Source: Desulfatirhabdium butyrativorans DSM 18734 (GTDB taxonomy: Bacteria; Desulfobacterota; Desulfobacteria; Desulfobacterales; Desulfatirhabdiaceae). From it: a DNA stretch of 64,000 bases. A model generated the notes under the pieces. It was given only the letters and a program-made list of their open reading frames with translations, was not told the DNA's origin and did no database searches. Position numbers and translations under genes: made by a program. Every line of letters begins with the position of its first letter. Within the stretch, counting starts at the first letter, position 1. The stretch is taken from contig NZ_AUCU01000027.1 in NCBI RefSeq assembly GCF_000429925.1, positions 1 to 64,000 on the forward strand, read 5' to 3'. Shown here piece after piece: positions 8,410 through 17,297 of this stretch.

Positions 8410-9879
8410 ATGAAAAGACATTCGCAAGGATTTTCTGTCTGGCTCTGGACCCTGGTTTCGGGCATGGTGTTTCTCCTGGTACTCGGCATTCGCCAGAACT
8501 GGTTCGGCGGCCCCGTATCGGTAACCACAAGCGGTGCAATCGCCCAGCTTCGACAACTCGATACGTGGTACTGCGTTACCCAGGATAAAGAACCCATCGG
8601 CCATGTGCATCGCACACTGGACGCCACGGATACCGGCTACAGCTCGGAGGAAACGATGCGGATCCGGGTAAACACCATGGGTGTGGTGCAGGAAATATCG
8701 AGCCGGCTTTCGGCTCGGCTCAATCCCGATCTGAGCATCGCCGACATGGAGCTGTTCCTGACCTCGGGCGTGTTCCGGTTTCAGGCGAGCGCAACGGTCC
8801 AGGAAAACGGCAAGCTGCTGTTCAAATCCGGGGCGGGGGAGCAGACCATCGATTTGGATGGTCCCCTGTATCTGCCCGGCCTCTGTTTACTGGCCGAGCT
8901 TCGGGACCGGCCGCCATCGATGGCGGTTTTCGAACCGTTCAGCCTTTCCCGCCACCGGATTCAGATCATTTCCGAAACGAACGAGCGTATCGAAATCATG
9001 GGAAAATCCGTCGACGCAAGGCGCTTCGATGTCGAATTCATGGGGATGCGGCAGAGCGCCTGGATCGATGCAACCGGGCAAATCGTGAGGGAAACATCCG
9101 GGATGGGGCTGGCGCTGGAAAAATGCGAGATGCAAACGGCGCTTGCCGGGATCTCCGGCGCTGCAGGCGCCGATTTCACGGCCCAGGCATCCATTGCCGC
9201 AGACAAAACGATCCCTTCCCCGGCGTATCTGTCCATGCTTCGGGTGCGGTTTTCCGGACCGGTTGCCTTGCCGATGCTCGATGGCGGGAGGCAATCGTTC
9301 GTAGATGGCGATCTGACCATTCGAAAAGAAATGATCCCATCGGCATGCACCCGCACGCTGGAAAATGCGCAACCCTATCTGGGCGCATCGATTCTGGTGC
9401 AAACAGGCAGTCCTGAAATTCAATCTCTGGCGAAAACGTTTCTGCAGAAACTTCCATCAGCATCCTCCGGATCGATGCGTGCCGGAAAAATGTCCCGCGA
9501 GGCGCAGCTTGTTCAAAAAATTCTGGTATGGATGGAGAAAAACATTGAAAAGCGGCCGGTGCTCTCCGTGCCCAATGCGCTGGATACGCTGAAGAACAGG
9601 GCAGGGGACTGCAACGAGCATGCAGCCCTTTTTGCCGCCCTGGCCAGGGCCTGCGGCATCCCGACACGCATCGAAACCGGTTTGGTGTATCTCCGGGGAC
9701 GCTTCTACTACCATGCCTGGAATGCCGTCTTCTGCAACGATTGGATCACCGTGGATGCTTCCATGGGGCAATTCCCGGCAGACGTCACCCACATCCGGCT
9801 TGCCGTCGATGAAGATCAGTCGGCTCTGGTTGCTTCGATCGGCAATATCGGTATCTCCATTCAGGAGATGAAGCCATGA
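8410..9879 (+). CDS. Membrane-anchored transglutaminase-like (cysteine protease fold) protein
   Basis: This 489-residue protein has one N-terminal membrane helix (about residues 13-32) and no obvious cleavage site, so most of it should face the periplasm. The last 110 residues carry a transglutaminase core with a complete catalytic triad: Cys401 in GDCNEHAAL, His435 in FYYHAWNAV and Asp449 in ITVDAS. Residues 40-370 are a beta-rich region of unknown function. The ATG at 8410 was chosen; a TTG at 8395 is an alternative, and neither has a clear Shine-Dalgarno. Its stop overlaps the start of an ABC ATPase, which is followed by the permease. The three genes therefore form a likely operon, and the protein may act on a peptide or protein handled by that transporter. 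Bacterial members of this fold are often proteases or peptide ligases. The substrate is unknown. Confidence 0.85.
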   Translation: MKRHSQGFSVWLWTLVSGMVFLLVLGIRQNWFGGPVSVTTSGAIAQLRQLDTWYCVTQDKEPIGHVHRTLDATDTGYSSEETMRIRVNTMGVVQEISSRLSARLNPDLSIADMELFLTSGVFRFQASATVQENGKLLFKSGAGEQTIDLDGPLYLPGLCLLAELRDRPPSMAVFEPFSLSRHRIQIISETNERIEIMGKSVDARRFDVEFMGMRQSAWIDATGQIVRETSGMGLALEKCEMQTALAGISGAAGADFTAQASIAADKTIPSPAYLSMLRVRFSGPVALPMLDGGRQSFVDGDLTIRKEMIPSACTRTLENAQPYLGASILVQTGSPEIQSLAKTFLQKLPSASSGSMRAGKMSREAQLVQKILVWMEKNIEKRPVLSVPNALDTLKNRAGDCNEHAALFAALARACGIPTRIETGLVYLRGRFYYHAWNAVFCNDWITVDASMGQFPADVTHIRLAVDEDQSALVASIGNIGISIQEMKP

Positions 9880-10601
9880 TCGTGATTGAGGATGTCAGCA
9901 AACGATTTGGGGCGATGTTCGCGGTCGAGCGCCTGAATCTTTCCGTTGCACCCGGAGAAGTCTTCGGTTTTATCGGGCCCAACGGCGCTGGAAAGACGAC
10001 GACCATCCGGATGATGACAGGCGTGCTGCTGCCGACAAGCGGAAGAATCTTCGTATGCGGCCATGACATGATCAACGATCCGATCGAAGCCAAACGCAGG
10101 ATCGGCTTTATTCCAGATCGGGCCTATCTCTACGAGAAACTCACTGCACAAGAGTTTCTGCAGTTCATGGGAGATATGTATCGGGTGAACGGTGCAGTCG
10201 TTCGGAACAGGGCAGGGGAACTTCTGGAACGATTCAGCCTGTCGGAGCGCGCAAGCGAGCGCATCGAAGCCTTTTCACACGGCATGAAGCAGCGTCTGGT
10301 CATGTGCGCAGCCCTGCTGCACGATCCGGATGTCATCGTGGTGGACGAGCCGATGGTAGGGCTCGATCCGCAAGGCATCAAGATGGTACGGGAGCTTTTC
10401 CGGGAGCTTGCCAGGGAGGGAAAAACCGTTTTCCTCTCAACCCACACCCTGAAGCTTGCGGAGGAAATCTGTCATCGAATCGGGGTCATCCACCGGGGAA
10501 AACTCATCGCCACCGGCACGCTCTCGGAGCTTGAACGGCAGACCGATGTGAGCGAAAGCGATTTGGAATCGGTCTTTTTTCAGTTGACGGAGCCACAATG
10601 A
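9876..10601 (+). CDS. ABC transporter ATP-binding protein (NatA/CcmA-like)
   Basis: A 241-residue nucleotide-binding subunit. It has a Walker A GPNGAGKTT with Lys40, an unusual signature SHGMKQRL in place of LSGGQ, a Walker B VIVVDEPMVGLDP and an H-loop STHTLKLAEEI. This pattern is typical of the ABC-2 export group that energises permeases without a binding protein. It overlaps the transglutaminase-like gene by four bases and is followed after one base by the permease, so the three proteins probably form one complex or pathway. The cargo cannot be inferred. Confidence 0.93.
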   Translation: MIVIEDVSKRFGAMFAVERLNLSVAPGEVFGFIGPNGAGKTTTIRMMTGVLLPTSGRIFVCGHDMINDPIEAKRRIGFIPDRAYLYEKLTAQEFLQFMGDMYRVNGAVVRNRAGELLERFSLSERASERIEAFSHGMKQRLVMCAALLHDPDVIVVDEPMVGLDPQGIKMVRELFRELAREGKTVFLSTHTLKLAEEICHRIGVIHRGKLIATGTLSELERQTDVSESDLESVFFQLTEPQ

Positions 10602-10602
10602 C

Positions 10603-12279
10603 ATGGATGGATTGAATCTTCTCCGACCCCGATGGCTCGGGGCGCTGCCAAAGGCCGGGGAAGGGCGGTCGCTGGTGCGGTTGGCGTCGCTTGCCGTTTT
10701 GGGGAGTGTTTTTGTCGTTGGATGCCACCTCATTACGATCCGGGTGTTGCGCCATTTCCAGCAAGCGCAGGATATCGGGAATCTGCTGGCCTACAAGCTG
10801 CTCTCTCTGTTGATGGTCACCTCGTTTTCGCTGCTGCTGTTCAGCGCTATTCTGACCGGGCTTACCAAACTCTTCCTCAGCCGGGACCTGGAATTGATCC
10901 ACAGCCTTCCGGTAGCCTCCGAATCGCTGTTTACAGCCAGATGGCTTGAAAGTGTCGTGGACGCCTCCTGGATGGTGGTCGTTTTCGCCATTCCCGTTCT
11001 GGCTGCTTACGGCAGGATATTCCATGCAGGCATGCTCTTTTATCTGCTGACAATCATCGATCTGGCCGGATTGTGCGTCGTGGCTTCTGCAATTGCGGTA
11101 CTGGCCGTGATGCTCGGCGTGTTCCTGGTTCCGGCATCCAGATTGCATGGGCTTGTCATGTTCCTGGGGATCGCCGCTTTTGTCGGGCTCTATGTAGCCT
11201 TCCGGTTATCGAGACCCGAGCGTCTGGCAGACCCGGAAACGTTTTCTTCCGTTCTGGTGTATGTGGAGCATTTGCGTGGGCAGCAGGCCTGGTATCTTCC
11301 AAGCACCTGGTGCACCGAAAGTCTGAAGGCGGCTCTGAACCGAAGAAGCCTCGCCGGAATCATGGATTCCGCCATGCTGTGGAGCTTTGCTCTATTTCTT
11401 TCGGGTGTTTCCCGAATCGTTGCCCGGCATTTCTATTTCCGGGCATATTCGAGAAGCCGGAGTGCGCCTGTTCCCCTGTTTCGGAACACACCCGTAGCCG
11501 ATATCTGGCAGCGGATATTTCCCATGCCCGGTACGTTTCGCGGTCTTTTCGTGAAGGAATGGCGATGCTTTTTCCGGGATCAGGCCCAATGGTCCCAATT
11601 GATCCTGATCTGTGCACTGGTTGTGGTGTACATTTACAACTACCAGGCGTTGCCGCTCGACAAACTGCCCGTCCGAACGGAATATCTTCAGAATCTGCTC
11701 GCATTCCTGAACATGGCTCTGGCTGCATTCGTATTGACCGCATTGAGCGGCCGTTTCGCATATCCTGCCGTAAGCGCAGAGGGCAGGGCATTCTGGCTCA
11801 TCCGATCCGCCCCGATTACCGTCCGAAGATGGCTGTGGATCAAATTCGGCATGGTATTTTTGCCTTTCTGGTTGTTGGGGCTGGTTCTGGTTGTTGCCTG
11901 CAACCTGAAACTGGATGCGGGCGCATGGATGATGGGCCTTTCGATTTTCACCATGACCATGCTGACGCCTGCGATTCTCGGTCTCGGATTGGGTCTTGGT
12001 GCGGCATTTGCGGATTTCAACATCGAAAATCCGACCCAGAGCATCACGAGCTTCGGTGGGATGGTCTTCATGATCCTGTCGGCATCTCTGATCGGGCTTG
12101 TCCTGATGATCGAAGCAGGGCCCGTGCATCGCTATCTCGTTTCTCAAGTGTACCATCACAGACCCATGGGCTTATGGCACTGGGGTATGTTCGGGCTTTC
12201 CATCTCGACGGTAGCCGCCATTTGCGCCGCAACGCTTCTGGCGGCCATGCGATATGGAGAAAAGAAACTGCTGCAATGA
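10603..12279 (+). CDS. Putative ABC exporter membrane subunit
   Basis: A 558-residue polytopic membrane protein with about 12 hydrophobic stretches and no soluble catalytic motif. The size and arrangement (two sets of helices around a charged middle segment near residues 280-320, which contains FVKEWRCFFRD) fit large ABC-2 type exporter permeases. It starts two bases after the ATPase stop. Together with the transglutaminase-like protein it makes an operon that ends here. The family is recognised only at the level of putative ABC exporter; the transported molecule is unknown. Confidence 0.75.
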   Translation: MDGLNLLRPRWLGALPKAGEGRSLVRLASLAVLGSVFVVGCHLITIRVLRHFQQAQDIGNLLAYKLLSLLMVTSFSLLLFSAILTGLTKLFLSRDLELIHSLPVASESLFTARWLESVVDASWMVVVFAIPVLAAYGRIFHAGMLFYLLTIIDLAGLCVVASAIAVLAVMLGVFLVPASRLHGLVMFLGIAAFVGLYVAFRLSRPERLADPETFSSVLVYVEHLRGQQAWYLPSTWCTESLKAALNRRSLAGIMDSAMLWSFALFLSGVSRIVARHFYFRAYSRSRSAPVPLFRNTPVADIWQRIFPMPGTFRGLFVKEWRCFFRDQAQWSQLILICALVVVYIYNYQALPLDKLPVRTEYLQNLLAFLNMALAAFVLTALSGRFAYPAVSAEGRAFWLIRSAPITVRRWLWIKFGMVFLPFWLLGLVLVVACNLKLDAGAWMMGLSIFTMTMLTPAILGLGLGLGAAFADFNIENPTQSITSFGGMVFMILSASLIGLVLMIEAGPVHRYLVSQVYHHRPMGLWHWGMFGLSISTVAAICAATLLAAMRYGEKKLLQ

Positions 12280-12574
12280 TGTTCGCCGTTGAAGGCGGCT
12301 TTGCATTGCATTTTGTTAACATAATATATCTTATCGGTCTTTTATTTTGAAAAAACGGTGGCGGTGGGCACCCCGTATGGGTGACCGGCCGATCGCCCAT
12401 ACGGGGTCAAGCGCAGGCCGACATATTCTGGATTTTTCTCTCGCAACGTGAGGGATAATCGTTTTCGTTGTCGTAATCGAAATTATCCTGGCCCGTTATC
12501 CCTGCTTTCAGCGGCATGGGAAGAATCCTTGTCGAAATCTCCTTGGTCCGTTACGCCGGTGTCCGTCACGCAGG
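12280..12574. other. Intergenic stretch with a 14-bp stem hairpin
   Basis: The 414-bp gap before xseA holds a strong hairpin at 12371-12406. CCCCGTATGGGTGA pairs with TCGCCCATACGGGG around an 8-base loop, with one G-U pair. No T-run follows, so it is not a standard intrinsic terminator, though it could stop or stabilise the transporter operon transcript. A smaller GC stem with moderate T content occurs just after the permease stop. No credible coding sequence is visible. Confidence 0.5.
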
Positions 12575-12603
12575 TTGTAGATAAGGTTGGATCGTGATAT
12601 GAT
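12575..12603 (+). promoter_or_regulatory. Candidate sigma-70 promoter for xseA operon
   Basis: TTGTAG and TATGAT are separated by 17 bp. The -10 box matches five of six consensus bases and the -35 box three of six. It lies about 90 bp before the xseA start. Confidence 0.4.
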
Positions 12604-12665
12604 TCGACAGCGTTTGAATGGAAAATTCCATATGAATGGAAGTCGCAGGAATCCTCATCCACTCA

Positions 12666-12693
12666 TTAACCCTTAAAACTTAAAACTTATCCC
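12666..12693. repeat. 7-bp tandem repeats abutting the xseA start
   Basis: Four consecutive heptads (TTAACCC, TTAAAAC, TTAAAAC, TTATCCC) end directly at the TTG start of xseA. They replace the place where a ribosome-binding site would lie. The same heptads recur at 47561-47623 (inverted) and 49429-49484. Confidence 0.8.
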
Positions 12694-14037
12694 TTGCAAT
12701 CTCATATATATACCGTATCTGAGCTCACACAGAACATCAAGAATCTTCTTGAGGAAACCTATCCTATCTTATGGATATCCGGTGAGATTTCCAATCTGAG
12801 CATTCCATCCTCAGGTCATTTTTATTTCACGCTCAAAGACGACAAGGCGCAAATCCGCGCCGTGCTCTTCAAAGGCCAAGCACGCAACCTCTCGTTTCGA
12901 CTCGAAAACGGTTTGAGCATTGTCGGTATGGGCCGAATCAGTGTTTACCCGCCACAGGGGCAATACCAATTCATCCTCGAAACGGTGGAGCCAAAAGGCA
13001 GGGGAGCGTTGCAGCTTGCCTTCGAACAACTCAAGGCGAGGCTGCACCAGGAAGGGCTGTTTGATGCTTCGCTCAAAAAGCCCCTGCCCTTCCTGCCCAA
13101 GCGGATATGCGTCATCACCTCGCCAAGCGGTGCGGTCATTCACGATATGATCCAGATCATGGGGCGACGATTTCCGAGCATCCCCATTCAGGTCATCCCC
13201 GTCCGGGTTCAGGGCCAGGGCGCAGAAAACGAAATTGTCGCAGCGCTCGATCTGGCCAATACCCTGCAACAGGCCGATGTGCTGGTAATTGCCCGCGGGG
13301 GAGGCTCTCTTGAGGATCTTCAGCCGTTCAATACCGAAATTCTTGCCCGGGCGATCCATGCTTCCCGGATTCCCGTCGTCTCTGCCATCGGTCATGAAAC
13401 CGACTATACCATAGCGGATTTTGTCGCGGACTTGCGGGCACCGACACCATCCGCTGCAGCAGAGCTCGTCGTTCCTGAAAGAGAAGCCCTGAAGGCCTCC
13501 CTTTCCGAACTGAACCTGCGGGTTAGAGCCGGTCTTGAACGATCCCTTCGCCAACTCCGGGAATCTCTGGTTGGCATTCAATCCAGACTTGTCCGCCCCA
13601 AACGTTTTCTGGCTGACCGCATCCTTGCAATCGACGACTTGCAGAACCGCGCCATTGGCTCGATCCAGCGGCGGATCCATGTCGCCCGTGAACGTTATTT
13701 ACATTTCAAATCAATGATATTTGCTTATCATCCGGGTAGATGGATTGACAAACATCAAGCGATACTGGATAGAATTCACAAAGAAATGATGACCCATCTA
13801 TCGAATCGGATAGCTCAAAAACGTCATCGAGCTCGTGAATTGGTTGCCAGCCTCCAAGCGCTTTCCCCGCTTGCCATCTTGAAGCGGGGCTACAGTATCA
13901 CCCAAACATTACCTGGACAACAGGTTGTTACAACAGCGGAAACCGCACCAGAAACCAGTCTTGTTTCCATTCGCCTGTACCGCGGCAGCCTGATCTGCCG
14001 CGTCGAAAGGAGCCTTCATGGCGAAGATGACATTTGA
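12694..14037 (+). CDS. xseA: Exodeoxyribonuclease VII large subunit
   Basis: A 447-residue catalytic subunit of the ssDNA-specific exonuclease that trims DNA to oligonucleotides in repair. The N-terminal OB-fold opens with YTVSELTQNIK and continues WISGEISNLSIPSSGHFYF. The core includes ITSPSGAVIHD, the RGGGSLEDLQPFN block and SAIGHETDYTIADFVADLRAPTPSAAAE, all diagnostic. Only a TTG at 12694 fits the conserved N-terminus, and no Shine-Dalgarno is visible because heptad repeats occupy the upstream bases. It overlaps xseB by 20 bp. Confidence 0.95.
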   Translation: MQSHIYTVSELTQNIKNLLEETYPILWISGEISNLSIPSSGHFYFTLKDDKAQIRAVLFKGQARNLSFRLENGLSIVGMGRISVYPPQGQYQFILETVEPKGRGALQLAFEQLKARLHQEGLFDASLKKPLPFLPKRICVITSPSGAVIHDMIQIMGRRFPSIPIQVIPVRVQGQGAENEIVAALDLANTLQQADVLVIARGGGSLEDLQPFNTEILARAIHASRIPVVSAIGHETDYTIADFVADLRAPTPSAAAELVVPEREALKASLSELNLRVRAGLERSLRQLRESLVGIQSRLVRPKRFLADRILAIDDLQNRAIGSIQRRIHVARERYLHFKSMIFAYHPGRWIDKHQAILDRIHKEMMTHLSNRIAQKRHRARELVASLQALSPLAILKRGYSITQTLPGQQVVTTAETAPETSLVSIRLYRGSLICRVERSLHGEDDI

Positions 14038-14239
14038 ATCGGCCCTCAAGCAGCTCGAAGCAATCGTTTCGGAACTGGAATCCGGAGATTTGGCTCTGGA
14101 AGAGGCCTTGAAAAAGTTTGAAGAAGGCATGAAACTGTCGAAGTTTTGCAGCCAGAAACTCGACGAAACCGAAAAACGGATCACCCAATTGATCCAACAA
14201 GCGGATGGGCAGGTGACCGAAACACCCTTCGAGGACTGA
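14018..14239 (+). CDS. xseB: Exodeoxyribonuclease VII small subunit
   Basis: A 73-residue protein that binds the large subunit and is needed for exonuclease VII activity. The sequence TFESALKQLEAIVSELESG followed by LEEALKKFEEGMKL is the family signature and predicts two helices. AAGGAG lies seven bases before the ATG. It overlaps the end of xseA and is followed by ispA after four bases, a common bacterial order. Confidence 0.96.
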   Translation: MAKMTFESALKQLEAIVSELESGDLALEEALKKFEEGMKLSKFCSQKLDETEKRITQLIQQADGQVTETPFED

Positions 14240-14243
14240 ATCC

Positions 14244-15149
14244 ATGTCGTTCGAGCTCAAAGCGTATCTCGAGAAACGCCGTCAAACTGTCGAGGCTGAA
14301 CTGAAACAACTGCTCCATGCCGATGAGACTTCCGCCCGAATCGTTCAGGCGATGTCCTATTCCCTGATGGCCGGGGGAAAGCGCTTGAGACCGATTCTGT
14401 GTCTGGCTGCCTGTGAAGCCCTTGGCGGAAATCCCAGCCATGCCCTGCCCATCGGATGCGCCATCGAAATGGTCCATACCTATTCACTCATCCATGATGA
14501 TCTGCCCGCCATGGACAACGATACCCTGCGCCGTGGAAAACCCACCTGTCATGTGGCATTCGATGAGGCGACCGCCATTCTTGCCGGAGACGCCTTGCTG
14601 ACGCTGGCCTTTGGCGTCATCGCTCAGATACAGCCGCAGCAAGAGGGTGATCCGGCCCCCTCCCCCGCCGTTCGGCTTCGCATGATCCAACTGTTGAGCG
14701 ATGCCGCTGGAATCAGGGGAATGATTGAGGGGCAAATGCAGGACATGCTCTCGGAGGGCGCCCCCTCCGGCCTTGAAGCGCTCGAACGAATGCATCGGCT
14801 GAAAACCGGCGCCATGATCGAGGCGTCCGTCGCATGCGGCGTTCTGGCTGGCGGCGGCAGGGAAAACGATGTCGAGGCGTTCCGCCGTTATGGCCATCAC
14901 ATCGGATTGGCTTTTCAGATTCAGGATGATATTCTCAATGTCGAAGGCGATCCCCAAATCATGGGAAAGGCTGCGGGAACCGATCAGATGCGCCGGAAAA
15001 CCACCTACCCTTCCCTGCTCGGGCTGGAGAACGCCCGCAGCATGGCCAAGGCCCATCGGGATGAAGCCATTGAAGCGTTGGAGCGCTACGATGAAAAGGC
15101 CGTTCCCCTGCGCGCGCTGGCAGATTATATCATTCATCGGAACCGCTGA
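14244..15149 (+). CDS. ispA: Farnesyl/geranyl diphosphate synthase (polyprenyl synthetase)
   Basis: A 301-residue cytosolic prenyltransferase that condenses isopentenyl diphosphate with allylic diphosphates. The first aspartate-rich motif is DDLPAMDND (from Asp85) and the second is DDILNVEGD (from Asp228), with GGKRLRP upstream. The length and order fit the farnesyl diphosphate synthase group that normally sits between xseB and dxs. The product chain length (C15 or C20) is not certain from sequence. It supplies quinone and cell-wall carrier lipid precursors. Confidence 0.92.
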   Translation: MSFELKAYLEKRRQTVEAELKQLLHADETSARIVQAMSYSLMAGGKRLRPILCLAACEALGGNPSHALPIGCAIEMVHTYSLIHDDLPAMDNDTLRRGKPTCHVAFDEATAILAGDALLTLAFGVIAQIQPQQEGDPAPSPAVRLRMIQLLSDAAGIRGMIEGQMQDMLSEGAPSGLEALERMHRLKTGAMIEASVACGVLAGGGRENDVEAFRRYGHHIGLAFQIQDDILNVEGDPQIMGKAAGTDQMRRKTTYPSLLGLENARSMAKAHRDEAIEALERYDEKAVPLRALADYIIHRNR

Positions 15150-15155
15150 TCTTCC

Positions 15156-15370
15156 GAGCCAATTGCAAAAGTCCTTCGCGCCATTCCGGCGAAAGCCGGA
15201 ATCCGGTTCTTTCAGTACATTCTGGACCGCGGCTTTCGCCGGGGTGACCCAATAGCGCCTGAACGGAAAACCCCTTTTGGGTGCAACATGAGCCGGAGGC
15301 TGGCTGCGAGCTGCTCCGAATAGGGGGTTTTCCATTCAGGCACAAAATATGCCGATTTTGCAATTGGCTC
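15156..15370. repeat. Nested palindromic repeats between ispA and dxs
   Basis: The outer boundary is a perfect 15-bp inverted pair: GAGCCAATTGCAAAA at 15156-15170 and its reverse complement at 15356-15370. Inside on the left is an ATTCCGGCGAAAGCCGGAAT hairpin (15183-15202), a widespread bacterial intergenic repeat type. On the right is copy 2 of the modular palindromic element (15255-15343; B-arm then inverted A-arm). The structure looks like one repeat inserted into another. Confidence 0.85.
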
Positions 15371-15410
15371 TTCCGGATCATGAATCTGTTCTATCACAAA
15401 GGAACCTGAC

Positions 15411-17297
15411 ATGGGTCTGCTCGAAACCATCCAATCCCCGAAAGATCTCAAACAACTGCCCAGAAAACAACTCCCGGGGCTTGCCGCAGAGATCCGAAGC
15501 CGCATCATCGATGTGGTCTCCAAAACCGGAGGGCACCTTGCATCGAGCCTGGGTGCCGTAGAATTGGCCATCGCCCTTCATTACGTCTTCGATGTTCCCC
15601 GCGATAAAATCGTCTGGGATGTCGGTCATCAATCCTATGCCCACAAGCTGCTGACCGGCAGGCAACGTCGGTTCGATACCCTACGTCAGTATAAGGGGCT
15701 CTCCGGTTTTACCCGCATGAGTGAAAGCCCTTGCGATGCCTTCACGACAGGCCACAGCAGCACGTCGATTTCATCTGCTCTGGGAATGGCCTGTTTCAGG
15801 CGCATCGCCAAAAGGGATGGCGATGTGATCGCCGTCATCGGAGACGGATCTCTCACCGCAGGTCTTGCCTATGAAGGGCTCAATCAGGCAGGCGACATTC
15901 ACAAGAACCTCATCGTCATCCTGAATGATAACGACATGTCGATCGATCACAACGTCGGCGCCTTGTCAAGCTTTCTGAGCCGCAAATTCTCAGCAAAAAT
16001 GCTCCAGGATCTGCGAAGGGAATTTGGAGAATTTCTGAAATCCCTCCCCGGCATAGGCGACGATATTTACCAGTTCGCCAAACGCACCGAAGAATCCTTC
16101 AAATCCTTCGTCACGCCAGGAATGCTCTTCGAAGCCTTCAATTTCGAGTATTTCGGCCCCATCAACGGGCACCATATCGGTCATTTGATCGACATTCTCG
16201 AAAACATCCAGCACATGAGCGAACCCGTTTTGCTGCATGTGACGACAGTCAAAGGAAAAGGGTATCCACCGGCAGAGCGCAATCCGATCTTCTTCCACGG
16301 TGTGGGCTGCTTCGATGCGGCATCAGGGGAATGCTATCCAGCCTCATCCACTGTTCCCAGTTATACCGAAGTGTTTGGTGAAACCCTGGTGGAACTGGCC
16401 AAAACCCATCCGAAGATCGTCGCCGTGACGGCAGCCATGCCGGAAGGAACCGGATTGACGCATTTTGCTGAGCTTTTCCCGGATCGGTTCTTCGATGTCG
16501 GCATCGCCGAGCAGCATGGGGTTACGTTCGCGGCCGGCATGGCTACCGAAGGTGCAAAACCCGTGGTTGCCATTTATTCAACCTTTCTGCAGCGGGCCTA
16601 CGATCAAATCGTACACGATGTGTGCATAGAAGCCCTTCCTGTGGTGTTTGCACTGGACCGTGGCGGTATCGTCGGCGAAGACGGCCCAACCCATCATGGG
16701 CTTTTCGATCTGTCCTATCTGCGCGTTATCCCCAACATGGTCGTCATGGCGCCCAGCAACGAAAATGAGCTGGCCAGAATGCTCTGTACAGCCATCCATC
16801 ATGACGGTCCCTCGGCACTACGGTATCCCCGGGGAAAAGGTGTTGGGGTTGCAATCGAAAGACCTCTCTCTCCCATTCCTGTTGGTAAAGCAGAATTGCT
16901 TTCGGAAGGAAGCGATGTCCTGCTCATCGGCATCGGACGACCCGTCAACGAGTGTCTTGCAGCGGTACAGGAACTCCAAAAGGAAGGCGTCTCTGTCGCC
17001 CTGATCGATGCCCGCTTTGTCAAACCCCTCGATGCTGAACTCATCTGTGAATGGACCCGCCGCACCCCCTGGATCGTCACGGTTGAGGAAAACGCTCTTC
17101 AAGGCGGTTTCGGGAGCGCCATACTGGAATTGCTCTGTGATCGGCAGATCCCCTTTCGGAGGGTGATCCGACTGGGCATCGAAGATCACTTCGTCGAGCA
17201 CGGCCCCCAGCCCATCCTCCGGGAACAGGAAGGCATCGATTCAAAGGCCATCGAACATGCCGTCAGGACATTGCTCCAAAACCGGAAATCCGAATAA
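15411..17297 (+). CDS. dxs: 1-deoxy-D-xylulose-5-phosphate synthase
   Basis: A 628-residue thiamine diphosphate enzyme. It joins pyruvate and glyceraldehyde 3-phosphate to form DXP, the entry step of the non-mevalonate isoprenoid pathway. Recognisable blocks are WDVGHQSYAHKLLTGR, the ThDP site GDGSLTAGLAYEGLNQAG with NDNDMSI, and the pyrimidine-domain segment FFDVGIAEQHGVTFAAGMA with its catalytic Glu. Its place next to ispA matches the pathway. The last 41 bp overlap the tlyA reading frame. Confidence 0.97.
   Translation: MGLLETIQSPKDLKQLPRKQLPGLAAEIRSRIIDVVSKTGGHLASSLGAVELAIALHYVFDVPRDKIVWDVGHQSYAHKLLTGRQRRFDTLRQYKGLSGFTRMSESPCDAFTTGHSSTSISSALGMACFRRIAKRDGDVIAVIGDGSLTAGLAYEGLNQAGDIHKNLIVILNDNDMSIDHNVGALSSFLSRKFSAKMLQDLRREFGEFLKSLPGIGDDIYQFAKRTEESFKSFVTPGMLFEAFNFEYFGPINGHHIGHLIDILENIQHMSEPVLLHVTTVKGKGYPPAERNPIFFHGVGCFDAASGECYPASSTVPSYTEVFGETLVELAKTHPKIVAVTAAMPEGTGLTHFAELFPDRFFDVGIAEQHGVTFAAGMATEGAKPVVAIYSTFLQRAYDQIVHDVCIEALPVVFALDRGGIVGEDGPTHHGLFDLSYLRVIPNMVVMAPSNENELARMLCTAIHHDGPSALRYPRGKGVGVAIERPLSPIPVGKAELLSEGSDVLLIGIGRPVNECLAAVQELQKEGVSVALIDARFVKPLDAELICEWTRRTPWIVTVEENALQGGFGSAILELLCDRQIPFRRVIRLGIEDHFVEHGPQPILREQEGIDSKAIEHAVRTLLQNRKSE

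Noticed and set aside
12371-12406. Strong hairpin as an intrinsic terminator
   Set aside because: The stem is long, but no T-run follows on either side, so it was kept only as a hairpin.
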